Shown here piece by piece: positions 56,431 to 64,000 of a stretch of DNA of 64,000 nt. A program made the position numbers and the translations under genes. Numbering within the stretch: position 1 is the stretch's first letter; each line of letters opens with the position of its first letter. The notes beneath the pieces are model-generated. The model was not told the DNA's origin. It searched no databases and was given only the letters and a program-made list of their open reading frames with translations. Origin of the DNA: Collinsella aerofaciens (GTDB lineage: Bacteria; Actinomycetota; Coriobacteriia; Coriobacteriales; Coriobacteriaceae); NCBI RefSeq assembly GCF_015561195.1, contig NZ_JADMSU010000002.1, positions 62,001 through 126,000 of the forward strand, read 5' to 3'.

Positions 56431-56832
56431 ATGAGCGCCGCTCGCAAGACACTCAAAATCCTTGCCCTGATTTATTTTGTTCTGGGCATCGCCAGTCTCG
56501 TCATTGGAATCGCCGGCATCGCGACCGGCAAGCTCGAGTCCACCTACGGATCGAATGCCATGCTCGCCGCGGTCGTGATTATCGCCAAGGGCCTCGTTGA
56601 TCTTGCCGCTGGTGTTGCGGGCATCAAGGGTGCCAACAAGCCTTCGCAGGTAGATGGCGCGTTTAAGCTCGGCATCGTTGCTGCAATCGCCACGATTGCG
56701 CAGGCTGTGCTTACCCTTCCCGCGCTCGGCGGCAGCGCCGTCAATATTGGAGCCTTTGTCATCGTGGTCTACGACCTGTTCTTTATTCAGCAGGCGCACG
56801 CCGTTAAGGCCGAGAACAAGGACCGCCTGTAG
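56431..56832 (+). CDS. Four-helix hypothetical membrane protein
   Basis: A 133-residue protein with about four hydrophobic helices: ILALIYFVLGIASLVIGIAG, AAVVIIAKGLVDLAAGVAG, IVAAIATIAQAVLTLPALGG and VNIGAFVIVVYDLFFI. A charged C-terminus follows (AVKAENKDRL). GAAAGGA precedes the start. Similar small four-helix proteins are common in Coriobacteriia without known function. It has its own promoter and terminator. I assign no role. Confidence 0.75.
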   Translation: MSAARKTLKILALIYFVLGIASLVIGIAGIATGKLESTYGSNAMLAAVVIIAKGLVDLAAGVAGIKGANKPSQVDGAFKLGIVAAIATIAQAVLTLPALGGSAVNIGAFVIVVYDLFFIQQAHAVKAENKDRL

Positions 56833-56868
56833 GCGCTCACTCCTCATAACCTCTGCAGTCAAGCAACT

Positions 56869-56907
56869 AAAAAGGGCCGATCGCGCATCTCTGCGGTCGG
56901 CCCTTTA
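56869..56907 (+). terminator. Terminator after the membrane protein gene
   Basis: AAAGGGCCGA...CGG pairs with TCGGCCCTTT. The stem is strong and the T run short. Confidence 0.75.
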
Positions 56908-56924
56908 CGTTTGCCCAGATAACA

Positions 56925-56957
56925 CCTGCCAAAATAAACCTGTCCCTTTTTGGCAGG
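56925..56957. repeat. CCTGCCAAAA hairpin with GGGACAG core
   Basis: CCTGCCAAAA...TTTTTGGCAGG encloses a CCTGTCCC core, the same arm as the inverted repeat at 32551-32650. It starts 3 bp from the rlmA stop codon. Confidence 0.65.
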
Positions 56958-56960
56958 CTG

Positions 56961-57776
56961 TTAGCTGTGGCGGTACTCGGCGATGATGAAGTCGATGTCG
57001 GTTTGAAGGGTATCCAAATTTGCCAGGCGCTCTTTGTCGGCAGGGCGCGTGCGGTAGTAGTAGGGCGTCATCTGAAATACGGCTTCGATGTCGACCTGGG
57101 TCTGGAGCGTAATATTCGCAAACACCCGCTGCGTTGAGACCAACTCGAGTTCGGTGGTCTTCGGCAGCTTCTCGTCATTGAGATATGGCGTGTCGTAGAG
57201 CACCTCTTTGAGGCCAAACAGATGCCGAGCACCCGGCACCACGGTGTAGAGCGAACCCTCTGGCGCCAGCACGCGGGCAAACTCACGCTCGTTAAAGGGA
57301 GCGAAGAGCTCGGTCACCATATCAAAGGCGCCATCAGCCACGGGGATATCTTTCATGTTGGCCACGAAGTACGTCGCATCGCCGCGCTTGGCGGCAAGGC
57401 GCACCATCTCCTTGCCCAGGTCGAAACCGTAAGCATCTACGCCCGGCACCACGCCCATAGCGCTGGTGTAGTAGCCCTCGCCGCAGCAAATATCGAGCAG
57501 CGTCATGGGGCAGTTCGTAGACGCGGCACGTCCAGACACCCGCTCGCGCACCAGCTCGACCATCGCATCGCGCAACGGCGCGTAGTATCCACGGTTCAGA
57601 AAGTCACGACGGCTGCGCGCCTGCGACTTGGGATCACCCATGGAGTCACCGCTCTTGGACGAGCACAGCAGATAGAGATAGCCCTCGCGCGCACGGTCAA
57701 ATCGGTGTCCGCCCGCGCATGCAGCACCGCGCTCGTCGTCCACCAACGGTTCATGGCAAACGGGACACAACAACAT
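56961..57776 (-). CDS. rlmA: 23S rRNA (guanine-N1)-methyltransferase RlmA
   Basis: A 271-residue enzyme of the RlmA/TlrB family that methylates G745 or G748 of 23S rRNA. The N-terminal zinc finger (CPVC...C..GH) and a SAM fold are present: LLDICCGEGYYT, SSKSGDSMGDPK near the start, and RDFLNRGYYAPL. The position preference (745 versus 748, the latter linked to macrolide resistance) cannot be read from sequence. AAGGAG precedes the start. A GGGAC-type hairpin lies right after its stop. Confidence 0.9.
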   Translation of the reverse strand: MLLCPVCHEPLVDDERGAACAGGHRFDRAREGYLYLLCSSKSGDSMGDPKSQARSRRDFLNRGYYAPLRDAMVELVRERVSGRAASTNCPMTLLDICCGEGYYTSAMGVVPGVDAYGFDLGKEMVRLAAKRGDATYFVANMKDIPVADGAFDMVTELFAPFNEREFARVLAPEGSLYTVVPGARHLFGLKEVLYDTPYLNDEKLPKTTELELVSTQRVFANITLQTQVDIEAVFQMTPYYYRTRPADKERLANLDTLQTDIDFIIAEYRHS

Positions 57777-57841
57777 GGCAACTCCTTAGCGCGAACAACA
57801 CAACGCCCACCATTGTCGCACGCCTTCCCCACCTAGTCATA

Positions 57842-57903
57842 GAAGAGACAAGGAGTGTCCCCAGCTGCCGGCAGAAAAGGAACGTCCCTAAGTGCCGATT
57901 GGT
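57842..57903. repeat. GGGACACTCC-type inverted repeat fragment
   Basis: Contains AAGGAGTGTCCCCAGCTGCCGG and, after it, AAGGAACGTCCC...GTGCCG. Read on the minus strand these are GGGACGTTCC and GGGGACACTCC, the same family as 12057-12114. It lies in the MATE gene leader and no gene is seen in it. Confidence 0.45.
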
Positions 57904-57967
57904 TGCGTTAGGAGTATCATCGTCTGCGCAAATAAGCGTGAACAAGCACATTAGAGATTGAGAGCGT

Positions 57968-59350
57968 ATGGCTGATACCGCATCTAAGCACATTGACATG
58001 ACCACCGGCTCGCTGTGGCGCAATATTCCCCTGTTCGCCTTCCCCGTGGCCGCCACGAGCATCTTGGAGCAGCTGTCGAACCTCATCGCCACGGTCATCA
58101 TCGGTAACTTCTCGGGCGACCAGGGAACCCTCGCCATGGCGGCGGTCGGCTCCAATGTTCCGCTTACCAGTCTTATGCTCAACCTTTTTATTGGCATGTC
58201 GCTTGGCTCCAACGTGGTCATCGCCAACGCTATCGGCCGCAACGATCAGAACATGGTCAGCCGCGCCGTCCACACCTCGATTCTCATGGCGCTTGTGGGC
58301 TTTGTCGTCATCGCGCTGGGCGAGATCTTTGCCGAGCCCATGCTCGCCGCGCTCAACGTTCCCGCCGAAACCATGCCGCTCGCTTCGCTCTACCTGCGCG
58401 TCTTTTTGCTCAGCATGCCCTCGATCCTGCTCTACAACTTTGAGGCCGCGATCTTCCGCTCCGTCGGCATCACCCGCATGCCGCTGCAGGCGCTCGCCGT
58501 GTCCACCGTCCTCAACATTGGCCTGGACCTCATCTTTGTCCCCGTGCTCCACTGGGGCGTCGCGGGCGTCGCCATCGCCACCGCCATCGCCTACACCGTC
58601 AGCGCCGCCACACTCTTTATCCGCCTGCTCAAGACCGACTCCGTCGTCCGCGTCACCCCGCGCGACTTAGGCTTAGACCCCGTCGCCCTCAAGCGCATCG
58701 TCAAGATTGGCCTTCCCGCCGGCATCCAAAGCGCCGTCTTCGCCGTCGCCAACATCATCATCCAGTCCGCCATCAACAGCTTGGGCACCGAGGTCATGGC
58801 GGCATCGAGCGCCGCCATGAGCCTGGAGTACGTGTGCTACAACCTGCTCAACAGCTTTAGCCAGGCCTGCACCACCTTTGTGGGACAAAACCACGGCGCT
58901 CGCCAAATCGACCGCTGCACCAAAACACTCAAGGTCTGCCTGGTCGAAGGTGGCATCGTCGCGCTCACTACCATCGTTATCATCGTCGGTCTGGGGCGCG
59001 AGATCCTAGCGCTGTTTAATAGCGACCCCAACATCGTCTCGATCGGCTATATCCGCGTGTGCTCGATCTTCCCGGCCTACGCCTTTAGCATGTTCTACGA
59101 AAACATGTCCGGTTACCTACGCGGCTTTGGCATCTCGCTCATGCCTGCCCTCATCACCATGATCTGCGTCTGCGGCATTCGCTTCTATTGGGTATTCTGC
59201 GTGTTCCCGCACTTCCGTACCTTTGCGAACATCATGATGGTCTACCCCATCAGCCTAGGCACCACGGCATTCTTTATGGTCGTGGCGGTATTGCTCTGCC
59301 ACCCGGCACGCACTTATCGCACCGCCCAAGTCAAAGCGACTGCCCGCTAA
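57968..59350 (+). CDS. MATE-family efflux transporter
   Basis: A 460-residue membrane protein of 12 helices in two MATE halves. The N-terminal GSLWRNIPLFAFPVAATSILEQLSNL is the usual first helix, and EAAIFRSVGITRMPL and NHGARQIDRCTKTLKVC are family signatures. MATE proteins expel cationic drugs or metabolites using a proton or sodium gradient. The ribosome site is weak (GAGAG). The divergent gene on the left is rlmA; the LysR gene on the right converges. The substrate is unknown. Confidence 0.92.
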   Translation: MADTASKHIDMTTGSLWRNIPLFAFPVAATSILEQLSNLIATVIIGNFSGDQGTLAMAAVGSNVPLTSLMLNLFIGMSLGSNVVIANAIGRNDQNMVSRAVHTSILMALVGFVVIALGEIFAEPMLAALNVPAETMPLASLYLRVFLLSMPSILLYNFEAAIFRSVGITRMPLQALAVSTVLNIGLDLIFVPVLHWGVAGVAIATAIAYTVSAATLFIRLLKTDSVVRVTPRDLGLDPVALKRIVKIGLPAGIQSAVFAVANIIIQSAINSLGTEVMAASSAAMSLEYVCYNLLNSFSQACTTFVGQNHGARQIDRCTKTLKVCLVEGGIVALTTIVIIVGLGREILALFNSDPNIVSIGYIRVCSIFPAYAFSMFYENMSGYLRGFGISLMPALITMICVCGIRFYWVFCVFPHFRTFANIMMVYPISLGTTAFFMVVAVLLCHPARTYRTAQVKATAR

Positions 59351-59377
59351 ACACCGCACTCAACGTCACGCCAGTCA

Positions 59378-60244
59378 TTAATTGACAATATGAGAGCTCA
59401 TATAGTCGATAAAGCGCCTCGTGGCGATGGGCATGGTGTCCCAGCTGCGCCAGGCGGCCACCACGTCGCGCGAGGGGGCATGCACGATGGGCCGCACACA
59501 AATATCGGCTCGCATGCCCTCCACAGTACGACGGTAGAGCATGCTCACTCCTAGGCCCTCCTCCACCATCGCCATAATGGTGTAGTCGTCGGTCACCTCA
59601 CTCGTCACGTGCGGCGACAGCCCATGCGCCGCGAATGCATCGAGCACCAGGCTCTGTTCGCCCTCATCCAGTAACACAAACGGTTCGGACGCCAGGTCGG
59701 CGAGTGTCACCTTTTCCTTTGCCGTCAGCGGATGCGCGGCCGGCAACAATGCTACCAACTCGTCGTGATAGACCACGCGCTTCTCGAGCCCCGCGGTAAA
59801 TCCGCGCGCCGTAAAACAAAAATCAACCACGCCATCGTGTACCCATTGAGCGTTGCGCGTGTAATCGCCCTGCTTGAGGGTAAAGTGCACGCCCGGATGC
59901 AGAGCCCCAAAGTCGCGAATCACGCGCGGCAATACGGTGCGGCTCACGTTAGTAAACGTCGCGATTCGAATATCAGTCGAGGAGAGTCCCAGCAACTCCT
60001 GACGCTTGCCCTCAAGCTCGGCCTCGGCAGTTACGATTTGGCGCAGATACGGCAGGTACTGCTTGCCGTCGCGCGTAAGCGAGACACCTTGCTTACCGCG
60101 CTCGATAAGCGTGGTACCCAGCTCGCGCTCGAGCGCCTTGACGGCCTGGCTCACCGCACTTTGCGTATAGCCTAGCTCGTCGGCCGCGCCCTTCAGGCTG
60201 CCGCGATCGACCACCATACAAACAATCTGATACCGCGATGCCAT
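59378..60244 (-). CDS. LysR-family regulator of the second EamA permease
   Basis: A 288-residue LysR protein. Its N-terminal helix-turn-helix reads SLKGAADELGYTQSAVSQAVKALERELG, and the effector domain contains GLGVSMLYRRTV and RFIDYMSSHIV. GGAGG precedes the start. It is divergent from the EamA permease at 60403, with an inverted repeat AGTAT-N9-ATACT (60304-60322) between them. Resemblance in length and effector layout to the LysR gene at 15584-16441 suggests two copies of one regulated-exporter module. Confidence 0.9.
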   Translation of the reverse strand: MASRYQIVCMVVDRGSLKGAADELGYTQSAVSQAVKALERELGTTLIERGKQGVSLTRDGKQYLPYLRQIVTAEAELEGKRQELLGLSSTDIRIATFTNVSRTVLPRVIRDFGALHPGVHFTLKQGDYTRNAQWVHDGVVDFCFTARGFTAGLEKRVVYHDELVALLPAAHPLTAKEKVTLADLASEPFVLLDEGEQSLVLDAFAAHGLSPHVTSEVTDDYTIMAMVEEGLGVSMLYRRTVEGMRADICVRPIVHAPSRDVVAAWRSWDTMPIATRRFIDYMSSHIVN

Positions 60245-60402
60245 CGTGCCTCCACATCAATGCAGCCGTAAAACGTTTTGCCAGGGCTTTTTCTACTAGC
60301 ATTAGTATTTCTTAATCATACTGAAGATACATTCGCTTTACTACATCCATATCTGGGAGCAGAATCCTTTTTGCGAAACCGTTCTGTAACAAAAGGAGTC
60401 CC

Positions 60403-61305
60403 ATGGATCGCAAAAAAGCAATCGCGCTCTCATTTTCCGTTCCCGTCGCATGGGGCTTTTCGTACCCCCTCATGAAGATCGGCATGGACAGCATGAACGC
60501 CACGAGCATCGTTGCGCTGCGCTGCATCATCGCCTTTGCAGCTTGCCTTGTGCTCTTTCACAAGCACGCGCTGCGCATCAACCGTGACCTGATGGTTCGC
60601 GCCGCCATCATCGGCGCCATCATGGCAACCGAGCTCACCTGCATGTGCCTGGGCTCCAGCCTCACCTCCGCCTCCACCGCTGGCTTTTTGCAGAGCCTGA
60701 CGGTCGTGATCGTGCCGTTTGCCAACGCCGCCTTACTGCGTCGCGCCCCCGAGCGCAAGGTGCTCGTCGGCACCGCCATCGTCACCTGCGGTATGTTGCT
60801 GCTCTCGGGCGCCGACTTTACCAGCCTGAATCCCGGTGCGATCATCATGTTGCTCTCAGCCTTTGTCTATGCCGGCCACATCATTGTGGCGAAGCGCTTT
60901 GTCGAAGATGTCGACCCGCTGGCTCTGGGCGTTTGGCAGCTGGGCTTTGGCGGCCTGTTCTCGGGCATCGCCGCGTTCGTCTTTGGCGGTTTCACGCTTC
61001 CCGGCACGCCGGGCGAGGTCGTAGTCGTCGTTGCCCTCGCACTCATCTGCTCTGCCTATGGCTTTATCACCCAGACGCTCGTGCAGCCCCACGTGCCTGC
61101 CGAGACCACCGGCTTCGCCTTCTCGCTCGAGCCGGTCTGCTCTGCCGTCTTCTCGTTCTTCCTGGTCGGCGAGGTCCTGAGCCCCATCGCCTTCTTTGGC
61201 GCCGCCCTCATCCTCACCGGTGTCATGGTGGCAACCGTCGAGCTTCCTCGTCTTCGCGCACATGAACACGCTCGCATGGCAGGAGCGCCCGAGCGCGTCT
61301 CGTAG
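60403..61305 (+). CDS. EamA/DMT-family permease, second copy
   Basis: A 300-residue ten-helix EamA transporter. The first repeat opens with SVPVAWGFSYPLMKIG, and the second ends with GFAFSLEPVCSAVFSFFLVGEVLSP, the characteristic E-P motif region. AAAGGAG precedes the start. It is divergent from the LysR gene, as at 16560. It probably exports a small metabolite sensed by the regulator; the identity is unknown. Confidence 0.88.
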   Translation: MDRKKAIALSFSVPVAWGFSYPLMKIGMDSMNATSIVALRCIIAFAACLVLFHKHALRINRDLMVRAAIIGAIMATELTCMCLGSSLTSASTAGFLQSLTVVIVPFANAALLRRAPERKVLVGTAIVTCGMLLLSGADFTSLNPGAIIMLLSAFVYAGHIIVAKRFVEDVDPLALGVWQLGFGGLFSGIAAFVFGGFTLPGTPGEVVVVVALALICSAYGFITQTLVQPHVPAETTGFAFSLEPVCSAVFSFFLVGEVLSPIAFFGAALILTGVMVATVELPRLRAHEHARMAGAPERVS

Positions 61306-61393
61306 ACCCCACTCTTCATGCAGCCGCGGCATAAAGGCAACCGGTGCGCCTTTACAATAGATGCCAACAGAGCATCTGCCGTAAAGGAGCCCC

Positions 61394-62119
61394 ATGGACA
61401 CCGCAACTCGCGACCGCAACATAGCAACTTGGTTGGGCGATGCGCCGCAGCCGATACGTGACACAACGAACCAGCTGCTCGAGCGCATCGCCCTTTTACG
61501 TGCCGAGCAAACCATCTACCCGGCACAAGACGACATCCTCAATGCCCTCGCCTATACGCCGGCCAACCAAGTCAAGGTTGTCATCTTGGGTCAAGACCCC
61601 TATCACGGACCCAACCAGGCAATGGGGCTGTCGTTCTCGGTCCCCGCGTCGCAAACCAAGTTGCCGCCGAGCCTGCGCAACATTTACAAGGAGCTCAATG
61701 CCGATCTAGGCTGCCCCATTCCCGCCACGGGAGACCTAACCCCATGGGCACAACAGGGCGTCCTGCTCCTCAACACCACGCTCACCGTGCGCGAGCATGC
61801 CGCCAACTCGCACGCCAAACTGGGCTGGAGCACGCTCACCGACTATGTTATCGAACGCTGCTGCCTGCTGCCCCAACCGGTCGTCTTTTTGGCATGGGGC
61901 CGCTTTGCCCAGCAGATGGTCGAGGGCAAGCTCGCCGCGACCGGGGCGGGCAGAAAAACCAGCAAGTTCTGCCTTGCGTCCACGCACCCCTCGCCGCTTT
62001 CGGCAAACCGCGCCACGGCAGAACTCCCCGCCTTTATGGGGTCGCGCCCCTTCTCCGCTGCCAATCGGCTACTCGAACAGCACGGCTCGACCCCCGTCAA
62101 CTGGACTTGCCTCGGCTAA
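61394..62119 (+). CDS. ung: Uracil-DNA glycosylase
   Basis: A 241-residue family 1 uracil-DNA glycosylase that removes uracil from DNA. Catalytic Asp68 lies in the water-activating loop GQDPYHGPNQAMGLSFSV, and the DNA-intercalation loop is HPSPLSANR. Length and motifs are standard. AAGGAG precedes the start. It is a single-gene unit ended by the terminator at 62133-62168. Confidence 0.97.
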   Translation: MDTATRDRNIATWLGDAPQPIRDTTNQLLERIALLRAEQTIYPAQDDILNALAYTPANQVKVVILGQDPYHGPNQAMGLSFSVPASQTKLPPSLRNIYKELNADLGCPIPATGDLTPWAQQGVLLLNTTLTVREHAANSHAKLGWSTLTDYVIERCCLLPQPVVFLAWGRFAQQMVEGKLAATGAGRKTSKFCLASTHPSPLSANRATAELPAFMGSRPFSAANRLLEQHGSTPVNWTCLG

Positions 62120-62132
62120 AAACCGATACATC

Positions 62133-62168
62133 AAAAACGCGCCCGACGGCTTTCCATCGGGCGCGTTT
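62133..62168. terminator. Bidirectional terminator between ung and the SDR gene
   Basis: AAAACGCGCCCGACGG pairs with CCATCGGGCGCGTTT (one mismatch), with T runs on both strands. The genes converge. Confidence 0.85.
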
Positions 62169-62169
62169 C

Positions 62170-62850
62170 CTATTCGGGCCAAATAAATTGTGTGCGGTCG
62201 GCCTCGCCGCCATCGATCAGCAGGCTCTGCCCGGTCATAAAACGGTTGGTCACGCCCACAAAGTAGATCCACTCGGCGATCTCTTGGGCGGTGGCCCAGC
62301 GCTTAAGCGGCGTAAGCTCCATAATCTGGTTCCACAGGTGCTCGTCTTCCATCACGCAACGGTTGAGCGGCGTGATAACGCCGCCCGGGTCCACACTGTT
62401 GGCGATGGCCTGCGGTGCCAGGCGGTTTGCAAGGTTCTTGGTGTAGGCGATAACGCCGCCCTTGCTGGCGGCATAGGCGGGAAACTCCGATCCCGTATGT
62501 CCGCTCGCCGACCCCACATTGACCACGGATTTGATAGCCGGCGCCGGCTTGGCGGCAAGCCCCTCCCCCACACAGGCGTAGCGCTCGGTCACGTTGATGG
62601 TGCCACACAGGTTGGCGGCGATGTCATCGGCCGAATCCTGCGTACCGGCAACGTTTACGATTACCTGGGGTTCAAGGTCGTCTGGAAACGAGTCCGGTTC
62701 GCGGACATCAACGATCAGATGGCGGTAGCGCTCGTGTTCGATCGCCGCCGGCTGCAGATCAAAGCCCACGACCTCGTGGCCCTCGTCCAAAAAGCGCTGC
62801 ACGCATGCGGCTCCGATGCCGCCCGAAGCGCCCGTGATCAAAACCCGCAT
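62170..62850 (-). CDS. Short-chain dehydrogenase/reductase
   Basis: A 226-residue Rossmann-fold oxidoreductase. The cofactor motif GASGGIG lies near the N-terminus, NVAG is in the strand-4 position, the catalytic Ser is in VGSASG and YxxxK reads YAASKGG. The PGGVITPL segment is typical of the family. The substrate is unknown. AAGGAG precedes the start and overlaps the stop of the transporter gene, so the two are probably one transcript, although a shared pathway is not evident. Confidence 0.9.
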   Translation of the reverse strand: MRVLITGASGGIGAACVQRFLDEGHEVVGFDLQPAAIEHERYRHLIVDVREPDSFPDDLEPQVIVNVAGTQDSADDIAANLCGTINVTERYACVGEGLAAKPAPAIKSVVNVGSASGHTGSEFPAYAASKGGVIAYTKNLANRLAPQAIANSVDPGGVITPLNRCVMEDEHLWNQIMELTPLKRWATAQEIAEWIYFVGVTNRFMTGQSLLIDGGEADRTQFIWPE

Positions 62851-62859
62851 ACTTGCTCC

Positions 62860-63582
62860 TTAGGCGGTTGCGTGGCGCTCGAGGTACTCGGCGCCCACAT
62901 TCTCACGCTCCCAGCCACGCACGACCTTGTAGCCCACGGGGCTCAGGAAGACCTCGCACAGCAGCTCGGCAACAGCGCCGGTCAGCGAGCACATAAGGAC
63001 CTGCACCCAGGTCCAACCAAAGAACGTGTGGCTCACCACAATGGCAAAGACCAGATTGTCGATAAACTGGCCAACACCCGTGGACACATAGGAGCGGAAG
63101 GCAAAGCTCGCAAAGTTATTCTTTTTGAGCATACGGCCAAGCGACTGGTTGAGCGTGGAGTTAACCACGGCAGAAACGAGCATTGCCAGCGAAGAGCCCA
63201 GCACCACGTACCAGGTGCCGCCGATGGTGGCGTTAAGGGCGGTGTTGACCTCGATCATGCCCGTGTCGTAGTAGGCGCCCCACATGCCGGGCGTGAGCGA
63301 GCATGCCCAAAAGCACAGGCTCACGGCCAGGTTGACCAGCAGCGCGAGGATAGAGATTTTGATGGATGCCTTGGCGCCAAAGCGCTTGCAGATCATGTCC
63401 TGGCACAAAAACGAAACCCAGCTCACCACAAAGCCGCAATCGAGTGCCAGATACGGCAGGCTGATAAGCTCTTTGTTGGCCAGCAGGTTCATCATGATGA
63501 CGCTCACGAAAAACAGCGAAACCGTTGCCGCGGGAATGCTCCGCAACAGGACCTTGTAGTCCTCCATGACCTTCTTGATCAT
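62860..63582 (-). CDS. VUT/YhhQ-type queuosine precursor transporter
   Basis: A 240-residue membrane protein with about six hydrophobic helices. LDCGFVVSWVSFLCQDMICKRFGAKASIK and STGVGQFIDNLVFAIVV are segments found in the VUT family (DUF165), which includes the queuosine precursor importer YhhQ. A role in importing a queuine precursor or a related base is the best guess. AAAGGAG precedes the start. It is the first gene before the SDR gene. The leader has a stem-loop with a CTAAAACCAAAGGAG tail, which I judge only weakly preQ1-like. Confidence 0.8.
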   Translation of the reverse strand: MIKKVMEDYKVLLRSIPAATVSLFFVSVIMMNLLANKELISLPYLALDCGFVVSWVSFLCQDMICKRFGAKASIKISILALLVNLAVSLCFWACSLTPGMWGAYYDTGMIEVNTALNATIGGTWYVVLGSSLAMLVSAVVNSTLNQSLGRMLKKNNFASFAFRSYVSTGVGQFIDNLVFAIVVSHTFFGWTWVQVLMCSLTGAVAELLCEVFLSPVGYKVVRGWERENVGAEYLERHATA

Positions 63583-63738
63583 TATGTACTCCTTTGGTTT
63601 TAGGTTTAACGAGCAGGATATCGGACCCGAACTGCTCGGACGCCCCGGTCTTGAGACGACGGTGGGTATGATAGCCGCTCACACGGCATCAGGCAAGCAA
63701 CCGGCGCGGCAGCCCCGCAGGGCCACCGCGCCGATGCG

Positions 63739-64000
63739 TTAGAAGGCTACGTTGCCAAACTCCGACAGGATAAGATCGGGGTTGTGATCGGTTGCCCAAT
63801 CCACGTTCCACGGGCTCGTGAACAGTAGCAGCTTACCACCGCGCATGTCCTCGACGCGCAGCGTGTCACGCGTGAGCGAAAGGCCCGGGATATCGATGGT
63901 ATCGGGGTCGTTCTGAATCCAGCGGATGTCCGTATAGGGCAGCGGCTGGCGACGAACCTCAACACGATACTCGGCCTTGAGGCGGCGCTCGAGCACCTCA
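63739..64000 (-). CDS. prfC: Peptide chain release factor 3, C-terminal end
   Basis: Only the last 86 residues are visible; the gene continues beyond the right edge. The segment (LERRLKAEYRVEVRRQPLPYTDIRWI ... DHNPDLILSEFGNVAF) matches the C-terminal domain of RF3, the GTPase that recycles release factors 1 and 2 from the ribosome. The G domain is outside the window, so the call rests on this end only. A GGCGCGG...GCCGCGCC hairpin without a T run follows it at about 63700-63735. Confidence 0.7.
   Translation of the reverse strand, partial: EVLERRLKAEYRVEVRRQPLPYTDIRWIQNDPDTIDIPGLSLTRDTLRVEDMRGGKLLLFTSPWNVDWATDHNPDLILSEFGNVAF

Overview
The window looks like a piece of a high-GC Coriobacteriia chromosome, most likely Collinsella. 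The support is the GC-rich coding style, a bile-salt-hydrolase-type enzyme, paired EamA transporters with LysR regulators, LAATG-anchored surface proteins and dispersed GGGAC-type palindromes. This is inferred from protein content; no 16S rRNA gene, tRNA gene or CRISPR array was seen.

Left part (1-13.9 kb): the start of a PTS EIIB gene lies behind a RAT/terminator switch and its BglG-type antiterminator. Next come a phosphoesterase, a run of three very small genes, an alcohol/aldehyde dehydrogenase operon with paired operators, a DUF5131 protein and a reverse rubrerythrin. A nuclease-fold protein sits between two copies of a 119-bp terminal-inverted-repeat element. The vitamin B6 module follows: pdxR divergent from pdxST. 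After pdxT comes a cluster of hairpins, a structured RNA that recurs near 41.2 kb, an RGG-box protein and a small deformylase.

Middle part (13.9-41.2 kb): an XRE-aminotransferase fusion with its own operators, a LysR/EamA pair, Kup, a bile salt hydrolase, and a second deformylase-like protein lacking the catalytic Glu. A purine permease is followed by a 2-kb tandem duplication of a cell-wall-anchored beta-repeat protein; the duplicated unit carries along the last 14 codons of the permease. Then come an esterase, a uracil permease, a MetE-like protein with a LysR regulator, a HAD phosphatase, a TPP-riboswitch thiM/thiamine-binding/thiE operon, a patatin, and two related GGDEF proteins (one with EAL).

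Right part (41-64 kb): the second structured-RNA copy, an ArsC-like protein without its cysteine, a CobW GTPase and trmL. A lower-GC insert of about 4 kb (EcsC, DUF4230, lipoprotein, serine recombinase) is bounded by repeats of the trmL 3' end. A UvrA-like ABC protein, a GNAT and an AAA ATPase follow, all ending at 31-bp perfect or near-perfect palindromes. Next are a TetM-like translation GTPase, several RNA methyltransferases (rsmJ, rlmA), a MATE pump, a second LysR/EamA pair, ung, an SDR, a VUT/YhhQ-type transporter, and the 3' end of prfC.

The most unusual material is the two-copy covarying RNA, the transposon-like and palindromic repeats placed exactly at gene ends, the trmL-linked insert, the duplicated surface protein, the pair of motif-degenerate deformylases, and several small proteins under 60 residues.
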